From Hydrogenophilales bacterium 28-61-23 (GTDB lineage Bacteria; Pseudomonadota; Gammaproteobacteria; Burkholderiales; Thiobacillaceae), in the NCBI GenBank assembly GCA_002281555.1, contig NCGJ01000002.1:310001-374000 (forward strand): a DNA stretch of 64,000 bases, given 5' to 3'. This document shows positions 8,431 to 15,643 of the stretch, piece by piece. The notes beneath the pieces were generated by a model. It searched no databases. It was given only the letters and a program-made list of their open reading frames with translations, and was not told the DNA's origin. The translations under genes were made by a program, and so were the position numbers. Numbering within the stretch: the first letter of the stretch is position 1; each line of letters starts with the position of its first letter.

Positions 8431-9264
8431 TTAGTCGAGTCCAGGCTGGCGCGCGGTATACAGGCCATAGCTGAAATACTCCGGACATCTATTGAAGAAT
8501 TCGCTCATGGCGCCCAGGCGCATGTTGATTTCCGGGTTGGTCAGCACACGCCACATGATCTTCGCGGTGTTGAGCACGCCTTCCTCGCGCAGTATCTGGT
8601 AGGGCGTGGCGGCGTTGAACGGATGCTTCTCGCAGGTCGGGTCGACCAGGCCGGCGGCGCTCATGGCTCGTATCCAGTCTTCGGCGAGCAGCGCGCCGTG
8701 GAAGGTTTCGCAGATGGTGGCGCACATGACCCGCTCGATCTTCTCGGTCGGCGGTTGCAGCCAGGTGACCTCGTTCAAACCCATCAAGCCGCCCGGCTTG
8801 AGCAGACGCGCCACCTCCCCGAACAGGGTGGCTTTGTCATTGAAGCAAGCCACGGACTGCACGATGACACGGTCGAAAGACCGGTCCGGAAAACGGGTAT
8901 CGGTGACATCCATGGATTCGTACTGGATGTTTTTCACCTCCGACCTGCGCGAGGAGAGCCGGGCGCGCTGGATCATGTCCGGATCCAGGTCGACGCCGAC
9001 CACCGACGCCTTCGAGTTTCGGGCCACGTATCGGGTCGCGGAACCGACGCCGCAGCCGAGATCCAGCACCTTCATGCCGGGTTTGATGTCGAGAAGCTCG
9101 ACCAGTCGCTTGGTACTCGGCATGCCACCCGCGTGCAGCCAGGTGGTGCCCAGGTCGTCGCGCAGAAATTTGGCCAGGTTGAAATCCTCGCGCGGCAGCA
9201 GATAGCCGCCGATACGGATGGATTCTTGACCATCGCGGTCGGTCAGAAATGCGTCAGGGCTCAT
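8431..9264 (-). CDS. Class I SAM-dependent methyltransferase
   Basis: Cytoplasmic methyltransferase of 277 residues. The Rossmann core shows motif I VLDLGCGVGSATR near residue 66, an acidic residue ending strand 2 (VGVDLDP), motif II region SFDRVIVQSV and post-motif LLKPGGLMGLNE. The overall pattern resembles small-molecule methyltransferases (tocopherol, sarcosine or sterol type) more than protein methyltransferases. It is the first gene of a three-gene operon with the PAS kinase and the REC-GGDEF-EAL regulator. Its substrate is not predictable from sequence. Confidence 0.85.
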   Translation of the reverse strand: MSPDAFLTDRDGQESIRIGGYLLPREDFNLAKFLRDDLGTTWLHAGGMPSTKRLVELLDIKPGMKVLDLGCGVGSATRYVARNSKASVVGVDLDPDMIQRARLSSRRSEVKNIQYESMDVTDTRFPDRSFDRVIVQSVACFNDKATLFGEVARLLKPGGLMGLNEVTWLQPPTEKIERVMCATICETFHGALLAEDWIRAMSAAGLVDPTCEKHPFNAATPYQILREEGVLNTAKIMWRVLTNPEINMRLGAMSEFFNRCPEYFSYGLYTARQPGLD

Positions 9265-9501
9265 CGAAGTTTCCTCTGCTTCCAGGCTCGGCTAACGAAT
9301 TTAGCCCTAGCGAGTCCGGCCGTGAATCGGCCGTCGCCCTCAACATCGGCTTGCGTTGCCTGTTGCCAGGGCGGGCGAGCCAATTGCGGGGTTGCTAGAT
9401 TTCGGCCTGGGCGGGGAAAACTTTAGGCGAGTCGGCTGAGCGCGCGGAATCGCCGCGACCGGGGCGCGCGATCGGTGCCAGCGGCGAGCGCCCCGCTTCA
9501 A

Positions 9502-11307
9502 TCACGCAGGGGCGAACTCGGCCTGAATCGCTCGTGCCGCCGCCGTCGCCGCCGCGCCGCACTCACGGAAGATGTGCGCCTTGCAGGTTCGGCAAACGTC
9601 GTGGTCGAGGCGTCGATAGATGGCGCCGATGGCTTCGGTCTTCGAGTCGAACAGGTTGATGCCGCCGATGATCTTGAGCGCGCCGCTGTCCGCCATCTGT
9701 TCCTGCACGGTGTCCTTGATGCGGATGAAATACAGCCCGCCGCCGGCCGCGCGGCGTCTTTGTGCTTCCTCGGCCAGGTAGTGGGCGCCGGCCAGGTCGA
9801 TGAAGTTGATGCCGTGGGCGACGACGGCGACATGCTTCTGCGTCGGATGGGCCTGATCCTGCGCCGCCAGCGATTCGCGGATGTGGGAAGTGGCGCCGAA
9901 GAACAGCGAGCCGTCGATGCGGATGAAGCGCAGTTGCGGGCATTCCGGCGCATTGGCGGCATCGGTGAATTTGCTTTTGCTGCTGTTCGGGTCGGGCGCG
10001 CGCACCCGCACATGCGGCTTCGAGGTGCGCGACAAGTACAGCGAGAGCGACATCAGCACGCCGATGATGATGGCTTCCTCCAGGGCCAGGAACAGCGTCG
10101 CGGCGAAGGTGGAAAACAGAATGGCCGACTCGGCGCGGCTGGTTTTCAGGACGTGGATGATTTCCTTGAAGTCGATCAGTCCCCAGGCCACCAGGAACAG
10201 GATGCCGGCCATCGCCGCGTTGGGCAGATAGCGCGCCCATGGCGCGACCAGCAACACCAGGACCAGCAGAAAGATGCCGGCCAGCATGGCCGCGATCGGC
10301 GTTTTAGCGCCCGCCGCATAGTTGACGCCGCTGCGATTGAACGAGCCGGTGGCGACGTAACCCGAGAAGAAGCTGCCGAACAGGTTGGACAGGCCCTGGC
10401 CGATGAATTCCTGGTTGCCGTCCACATGCTGGCCTGATCGGGCGGCCAGGGCGCGGGCGATGGATACCGCTTCAGTCAGCGCCAGCAACGTTACCGCCAC
10501 CACACCGGAAGCCACCGCGCGGATGTCTTCACCGCTCAGGCTGGGCGTCGATAACGGCGGCAGCACGGCGGGCAGCGCGCCCACGGTCGCCAGATGCATG
10601 CCTTTCCAGGCGGTGAGCGCCGCGGCGAGGGCGGAACCGCCCAGCATCGCGACGATCATGTACGGCCAGTTCGGCAGCCAGCGTTTCACCGCGATGCCAA
10701 GGAATAATGTCGCCAGTCCCACCGCGAACACGCCGATCTGTACATCCGCGCCATGCGTCAACGCCAGGCTCCATGTGTCGGTGAAGGAACTGCCGCGTGG
10801 AATCTCCAGCCCGGTGAAATGCTTGACCTGGTTGGTCGCGATCAGGATCGCCGCGCCGGCGGTAAAGCCGGTCACCACCGAATGCGAGATGAAATTGACC
10901 AGGGTGCCCAGCTTGGCGAAACCCATGACGATCTGGATCAAACCGACCAGAAAGGTCAGCGTCAGCGCCAAGCTGACGTAGTGCGCGCCGCCCGGTTCGG
11001 CGTGCGGCGACAACACCGAGAACAATACGATGGACGCCGCTGTGGTGGGGCCGGAAACCAGGTGCCAGCTTGAACCGAACAAGGCGGCGATCACGGCCGG
11101 AATCATGCCGGCGTAAAGACCGTATTCCGGCGGCATGCCTGCGATGGTGGCGAAAGCGACGCCTTGCGGCAGCGCGACCAGCGCGCCGGTCAGGCCGGCC
11201 ATGGCGTCGGCTTTGACCGTGCCGCGATTGACGCGCGGCAACCAGGCCAGGAAGGGCGCCAGTGGGCGCGCCCAGAGGGGAAGCTGTTCTATGCGTGGTA
11301 GGTTCAT
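9502..11307 (-). CDS. SulP (SLC26-type) anion permease with STAS domain (SulP-1)
   Basis: Inner-membrane anion transporter of 601 residues. The N-terminal transport domain has the SulP signatures VALPQGVAFATIAGMPPEYGLY near residue 50, FGSSWHLVSGPTTA, and QEFIGQGLSNLFGSFFSGY with SFNRSGVN. A cytoplasmic STAS domain spans roughly residues 440-560. Family members carry sulfate, bicarbonate (BicA, DauA-like) or dicarboxylates; the substrate cannot be read directly. After the STAS domain comes CRTCKAHIFREC (C572, C575, C583), a cysteine cluster shared with the SulP-USP fusion. It lies downstream of a UspA-like gene behind a sigma-54 promoter, divergent from a sigma-54 two-component system. Confidence 0.92.
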   Translation of the reverse strand: MNLPRIEQLPLWARPLAPFLAWLPRVNRGTVKADAMAGLTGALVALPQGVAFATIAGMPPEYGLYAGMIPAVIAALFGSSWHLVSGPTTAASIVLFSVLSPHAEPGGAHYVSLALTLTFLVGLIQIVMGFAKLGTLVNFISHSVVTGFTAGAAILIATNQVKHFTGLEIPRGSSFTDTWSLALTHGADVQIGVFAVGLATLFLGIAVKRWLPNWPYMIVAMLGGSALAAALTAWKGMHLATVGALPAVLPPLSTPSLSGEDIRAVASGVVAVTLLALTEAVSIARALAARSGQHVDGNQEFIGQGLSNLFGSFFSGYVATGSFNRSGVNYAAGAKTPIAAMLAGIFLLVLVLLVAPWARYLPNAAMAGILFLVAWGLIDFKEIIHVLKTSRAESAILFSTFAATLFLALEEAIIIGVLMSLSLYLSRTSKPHVRVRAPDPNSSKSKFTDAANAPECPQLRFIRIDGSLFFGATSHIRESLAAQDQAHPTQKHVAVVAHGINFIDLAGAHYLAEEAQRRRAAGGGLYFIRIKDTVQEQMADSGALKIIGGINLFDSKTEAIGAIYRRLDHDVCRTCKAHIFRECGAAATAAARAIQAEFAPA

Positions 11308-11366
11308 TTAGGTGGATTCGCGTGCGAGGTGGATGGATTGGAGACCGCTAACCGGCTTGCGGGTAT

Positions 11367-11903
11367 TCATTCGGCGAATGCGAAATGGGCCGTGGGCAGG
11401 TGCGGCGAGCCGGGTGTTTTTTCGCTGACCAGCACGATAGGCACCGGCGTGCGCGGAGCCCGCCGGGCGCGCAGAAACGGGCGCAAGGGGTCGTCCTCGC
11501 CGCCGGACACGGCGAAGAGCAGGCCGCGATACAAATTCATGGCGCGCAGAACGGAGGCGGTGGAGGCGTTTGCCACTTCCTCGGTCTTGCAGTCGATGCC
11601 GCGCAGGTTCGGCAGGTGCTCGGCCAGCAGCGCGCGCACGCGCATGGCATCGTCGCCGATCAACAGCAGATTGGCCTGCATGCGCTCGCAGGCGCCGATG
11701 ACGTAAGCCATGACCGGCGCCGGCAGGCTGTCACCTACGCCCAGGGCGATCCAGTTGCTCGAGGGGGAGTCGGGCGGCGTGGCGGGTTGCGCAACGGCGG
11801 GATGGAGGGCGGCATGTTTTTCCCGGCGTCCGACCCGTTCGCCGATGTCTGCGTAAGCGAGGGCGTTGAGGGCTTGTTTGAGTTGTTTGGCCAGGGTTTT
11901 CAT
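11367..11903 (-). CDS. UspA-like protein upstream of SulP-1
   Basis: Hypothetical cytoplasmic protein of 178 residues. Segments such as ACERMQANLLLIGDD and TPVPIVLVSE resemble the ends of a universal stress protein fold, but the ATP-binding GxxG(x9)G(S/T) motif is not clear. A GGAG lies nine bases before the ATG, and a sigma-54 promoter about 36 bases upstream reads into it. Co-transcription with SulP-1, and the USP domains fused to or preceding other SulP genes in this window, suggest an accessory or regulatory role in SulP transport. Confidence 0.6.
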   Translation of the reverse strand: MKTLAKQLKQALNALAYADIGERVGRREKHAALHPAVAQPATPPDSPSSNWIALGVGDSLPAPVMAYVIGACERMQANLLLIGDDAMRVRALLAEHLPNLRGIDCKTEEVANASTASVLRAMNLYRGLLFAVSGGEDDPLRPFLRARRAPRTPVPIVLVSEKTPGSPHLPTAHFAFAE

Positions 11904-11938
11904 GCGCGGGTTCTCCAGTGATAGGTGGCTGGGTTATC

Positions 11939-11953
11939 GCAAGCGCCGTGCCA
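11939..11953 (-). promoter_or_regulatory. Sigma-54 promoter of the usp-SulP-1 operon
   Basis: The minus strand reads TGGCACGGCGCTTGC, matching TGGCACG-N4-TTGC exactly with GG-N10-GC spacing. It ends 36 bases before the ATG of the UspA-like gene. The divergent neighbour encodes an NtrC-family activator, its likely enhancer-binding protein. Confidence 0.92.
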
Positions 11954-12018
11954 ACACCGGGTTATTCGTAACCTATTGTTTTTATTGGAATTAATCGTTT
12001 GTTTGTCAATGGCCAAAT

Positions 12019-12121
12019 GTTTCTGTTTTGAAACGCCATGCCAAGCGCGTAATATAAGTGACTGATTTCGTTAGCCTCTCTGAAAATGTTTAGTATTTGA
12101 AACATGTTTCCAGACTGAAAC
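12019..12121. promoter_or_regulatory. Cluster of GAAAC/GTTTC boxes, candidate enhancer
   Basis: The divergent intergenic region holds GTTTC-N6-GAAAC (12019-12034), GAAAATGTTT (12082-12091), the perfect palindrome GAAACATGTTTC (12099-12110) and a further GAAAC (12117-12121). They lie 70-180 bp upstream of the sigma-54 promoter at 11939 and directly before the kinase start at 12127. This fits a UAS for the adjacent NtrC-type regulator that could also mediate autoregulation. Binding is inferred, not shown. Confidence 0.55.
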
Positions 12122-12126
12122 ACGGC

Positions 12127-13602
12127 ATGTCCAGCATCCGCAGCAAGATCACTTATATCTACCTGGCCCTGGCGCTCGGCGTCGGCGCCTTCGTGTTGTT
12201 TGCCTCGGCCAGCCTGCGCTTCCTGGAGCAGCGCATGACCGAAGGGGTGGCGATCGCCGCGTTCCAGGAAACCGCCCAGGAGATGCGCCGGCACGAGAAG
12301 AACTTCTTCCTCTACCGCGCCCAGGCTGAACTCGGCGCCGCGCGTGATCTGGCGGTCGAGCTGGAGTGGCGCCTGAAACAGGATGGCGCCGCTCTGGCCG
12401 AACTGGCCGCGCCCGACGAGCTGCTCGCGCTTGCCCGGTCGCTGGCGCGTTATCGTCGCCTGCTCGACGATGGCGGACGGGTGGAAGCCGAATTGCGCGG
12501 CGCCGGCCACGAGATTCTGAATCGCAGCGAGAGTCTGGCGCAGCGCGAGCGCGCCAATTTGAGCGGCAGCGTGCGGCAGTCGCGCCACGCGCTGCTTTGG
12601 TCGGTCGGGGTGCTGGTACTGATGGCGCTGGCCGGCGGCCAGGTGCTCTATCGCGTGGTGGTGCGCCCCTTGCGGCAACTGGAGAAACAAGTCGAACCGC
12701 TGGCCCACGGGGAATTCCGCGCCTTCTCGATGGTGTCCAAGGATCGCGAGATCGTCTCCTTCACCCAAGCGCTCAATCACATGCTGGAAGAACTCGAATT
12801 GCACCGCCGCCTGGTGCAGCAATCGGAAAAACTCGCCTCGCTGGGCACGCTGGCCTCTGGCGTGGCGCACGAACTGAATAATCCGCTCGGCAATATTTCC
12901 GGCGCCGCCCAGATCGCGTTGGAGGAAATCGAATCGTTGCCGCTGTCTTTGCCAGAAACGGCGCGCGCGGAGTTGCGTTCCTGGCTCCAGCAGATCGACG
13001 ACGAAACCGAACGCGCGCGCCAGATCGTGCGCATCCTGCTCGATTACAGCCGCCGCTCCGACCATGAAGATCGGCCCACTCCGCTGTTGGGTGTGCTCGA
13101 GAAGAGCCTGTTGCTGCTGCGCCCGCGCCTGCCCGAGGACGATACCGTCAGCTGCGACGTGCCGGCCGAACTCATGCTCTGCATCGACCCGCAACGGATG
13201 AAACAGGTGTTCATCAACCTGATCCAGAACGCGCTCGATGCCGGCGGGAATAGCGTGCATATCCATATCGAGGCCGCCGCCGCCGGGCCGCACGACTGGC
13301 CGCCGGCCGAGCTGGCGCATGACATGGCGATGGGGCGGGCGCAAGTGCTGGGCGCGCCGGTCAGCGCGGCGCGCGCGGTGCTCATCCGCATTCGCGATGA
13401 CGGCCCCGGCATCCACTCGGATCGGATCGGTCAGGTTTTCGACCCCTTCTTCACCACCCGCGCGCCCGGAGAAGGCACCGGCCTGGGCCTCTACATCGTG
13501 GCCGAGATCGTGCTGGAACATGGCGGCGCCATCGCCGTGACCAGCCCGCCCGCCGGCGGCGCCTGTTTCACGCTGTGGCTGCCATGCGGAGGCCAGCCAT
13601 GA
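12127..13602 (+). CDS. Sensor histidine kinase of SulP-linked two-component system 1
   Basis: Inner-membrane kinase of 491 residues. A TM helix at about residues 9-30, a helical periplasmic region containing EMRRHEKNFFLYR, a second TM near 158-176 and a HAMP-like linker lead to a HisKA domain with phospho-accepting H248 (GVAHELNNPLGN) and an ATPase domain (NLIQNALDAGG, DDGPGI, GTGLGLYI). The EMRR-EKN-FLYR helix motif recurs in the second kinase at 22.5-23.9 kb, so the two are paralogues with a similar ligand-binding bundle. The ATG at 12127 is used; the only longer start is a TTG. It overlaps the regulator gene by ATGA. Confidence 0.9.
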   Translation: MSSIRSKITYIYLALALGVGAFVLFASASLRFLEQRMTEGVAIAAFQETAQEMRRHEKNFFLYRAQAELGAARDLAVELEWRLKQDGAALAELAAPDELLALARSLARYRRLLDDGGRVEAELRGAGHEILNRSESLAQRERANLSGSVRQSRHALLWSVGVLVLMALAGGQVLYRVVVRPLRQLEKQVEPLAHGEFRAFSMVSKDREIVSFTQALNHMLEELELHRRLVQQSEKLASLGTLASGVAHELNNPLGNISGAAQIALEEIESLPLSLPETARAELRSWLQQIDDETERARQIVRILLDYSRRSDHEDRPTPLLGVLEKSLLLLRPRLPEDDTVSCDVPAELMLCIDPQRMKQVFINLIQNALDAGGNSVHIHIEAAAAGPHDWPPAELAHDMAMGRAQVLGAPVSAARAVLIRIRDDGPGIHSDRIGQVFDPFFTTRAPGEGTGLGLYIVAEIVLEHGGAIAVTSPPAGGACFTLWLPCGGQP

Positions 13603-14963
13603 ACCCCGCCCGCCTCCTGGTCGTCGACGACGAAGCCGCCGCCCTGAAGAATCTCTGCCACCTGCTGCGCAAGGAAGGCTACGAAATTACCGCCTGCCAG
13701 AGTGGCGCGGCCGGGCTGAAAGAACTGCAACAGCGCGAATTCGACCTGCTCCTCACCGATCTGCGCATGAAAGGCGTCGATGGCATGGCGCTGCTGCGCC
13801 GCGCGGGCGAGTTGCAGCCGGACTGCGAGGTGATCGTCATCACCGGCCACGCCACGCTGGATTCCGCCGTCGAGGCGATGAAGGAAGGCGCCTTCCACTA
13901 CATCGCCAAACCTTACCGCCTCGACGAAGTGCGCCAAGTGGTGAAGGGCGCGCTCGATGTGGCGCTGCTGAAAAGGGAGAACCGCGATCTGAAGCGGCGC
14001 ATCGAGGGCTACGAGGGTGGCCTCAACATCGTCACCCAGGACGCGGCGATGCTGCGGCTGCTCGATATCGCGCGCCAGATCGGGCCGACCGACTGCAATG
14101 TGCTGGTCACCGGCGAATCCGGCACCGGCAAGGAATTGCTGGCGCGTTATGTCCATACCCATAGCGGTCGCGCCGGCAGCCGCGGATTTGCCACATTCGT
14201 CGCGGTGAACTGTGGCGCGCTGCAGGAGGAATTGCTCGCCAACGAGCTGTTCGGCCATGAGAAGGGCGCTTTCACCGGCGCCGACCGGGTCAAACGCGGT
14301 CTGATCGAAATCGCCGAGGGCGGCACCCTGTTCCTCGACGAAGTCACCGAAATGTCGCCCGCCATGCAGGTCAAGCTGCTGCGCGTCCTGCAGGAGCGCG
14401 AGCTGCTGCGCGTCGGCGGCACCGAGCCGGTGGCGATCGATGTGCGCTTCATCGCCGCCAGCAACCGCGATCTTCAGGAAAGCGTCGCGAGCGGCCGTTT
14501 CCGCGCCGACCTGTTTTTCCGCCTCAACGTCGTCAATCTTGCGCTGCCGCCATTGCGCGAACGGCGCGACGACGCGCCCTTGCTGGCGTTCTATTTCCTG
14601 AAGAAATTCGCCCTGGCGATGGGCAAGCCGGTCGCCGACATCGCCCCGGACGCGCTACGCCTGCTCAGCCGCTACGACTATCCCGGCAACGTGCGCGAAC
14701 TCGCCAACCTGATCGAACGCGGCGTCGCCCTGGCGCGCGGCGAATTGCTCGAACTGGCGCACCTGCCGGAAAGCCTGAAAAACCTGTCCGTGCGTATCGC
14801 CGCGCCCGCAAACAGCGAGCTGCACAGCCTGGAAAAGAACGAAGCCGCCTACATCGCCCGGGTACTGGAATACACCGGCGGCAACCGCAACCAGGCCGCC
14901 GACATCCTCGGCATCGACCGGGTCTCGCTGTGGCGGCGGATCAAACGTTACGGGCTGGAGTAA
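13599..14963 (+). CDS. Sigma-54-dependent NtrC-family response regulator 1
   Basis: Transcription activator of 454 residues. The receiver domain (residues 5-120) has VDDEAA and phosphoacceptor TDLRM. The AAA+ domain (about 145-370) has Walker A GESGTGKE, the sigma-54 contact loop GAFTGA and Walker B LFLDEV. The C-terminal Fis-type HTH reads NRNQAADILGIDRVSLWRR. GGAGG precedes the ATG, which overlaps the kinase stop. It is intact for all steps of activator function. The nearest target is the divergent sigma-54 promoter of usp-SulP-1. Confidence 0.93.
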   Translation: MNPARLLVVDDEAAALKNLCHLLRKEGYEITACQSGAAGLKELQQREFDLLLTDLRMKGVDGMALLRRAGELQPDCEVIVITGHATLDSAVEAMKEGAFHYIAKPYRLDEVRQVVKGALDVALLKRENRDLKRRIEGYEGGLNIVTQDAAMLRLLDIARQIGPTDCNVLVTGESGTGKELLARYVHTHSGRAGSRGFATFVAVNCGALQEELLANELFGHEKGAFTGADRVKRGLIEIAEGGTLFLDEVTEMSPAMQVKLLRVLQERELLRVGGTEPVAIDVRFIAASNRDLQESVASGRFRADLFFRLNVVNLALPPLRERRDDAPLLAFYFLKKFALAMGKPVADIAPDALRLLSRYDYPGNVRELANLIERGVALARGELLELAHLPESLKNLSVRIAAPANSELHSLEKNEAAYIARVLEYTGGNRNQAADILGIDRVSLWRRIKRYGLE

Positions 14964-15012
14964 AGCACCGCCCCATTACAATGCGTCACCCAAAATCTGA
15001 TCGGATGCCAAC

Positions 15013-15573
15013 ATGATTCGTCGCAACCCCAACGGAGATATTCCCGTCGTCCATGAGACCGCCTTCGTCGATCCCACCGCCATCCTCTGCGGCAAGGTCA
15101 TCGTCGAGGAAAATGTCTTTATCGGCCCCTACGCCGTGATTCGCGCCGATGAACTGAATGAGGACGGCGGCATGGAGCCCATCATCATCGGAGCGGGTTC
15201 GAATATCCAGGATGGCGTCGTCATCCATTGCAAGGCCGGCGGTGGCGTGGTGATCGGTAAAACCAGTTCCATCGCGCATCGATCCATTGTGCATGGCCCC
15301 TGCCGGGTGGGCGACAACGTGTTCATCGGCTTCAACTCCGTGCTCTACAACTGCAGCGTCGGCGATGGCTCCGTGGTGCGCCACAACGCCGTGGTGGAAG
15401 GCTGCACCGTGCCGGCAGGGTTTTATATTCCGTCCACCACCAACATCCATTCGGATGCCGAACTGGCGACGATACAACCGGTTACGCTGGATCAGACCGG
15501 TTTTTCCGAAAGCGTCGCCCAGGCCAACCACGAGCTGGTGAAGGGCTACAAGCGGATCAGAAACGAGTTCTGA
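15013..15573 (+). CDS. Gamma-class carbonic anhydrase-like protein
   Basis: Left-handed beta-helix hexapeptide-repeat protein of 186 residues. It keeps the residues that define gamma-carbonic anhydrases: three zinc histidines H72 (VVIHCK), H89 and H94 (AHRSIVHG, H-x4-H), plus R44, Q66 and D67. An active CO2/bicarbonate interconverting enzyme is therefore plausible, though some family members are inactive or act on other substrates. It lacks a signal peptide, so it is cytoplasmic. It is 49 bases downstream of the NtrC-type regulator and convergent with the SulP-USP fusion. A truncated copy occurs at 20.9-21.1 kb. Confidence 0.85.
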   Translation: MIRRNPNGDIPVVHETAFVDPTAILCGKVIVEENVFIGPYAVIRADELNEDGGMEPIIIGAGSNIQDGVVIHCKAGGGVVIGKTSSIAHRSIVHGPCRVGDNVFIGFNSVLYNCSVGDGSVVRHNAVVEGCTVPAGFYIPSTTNIHSDAELATIQPVTLDQTGFSESVAQANHELVKGYKRIRNEF

Positions 15574-15643
15574 TCGGCGGGCGTTACTTCGGCAACACCG
15601 CGACGCCGCCCGGCGCCGCGCGTGAGATGGCCACCGCGGCCGC

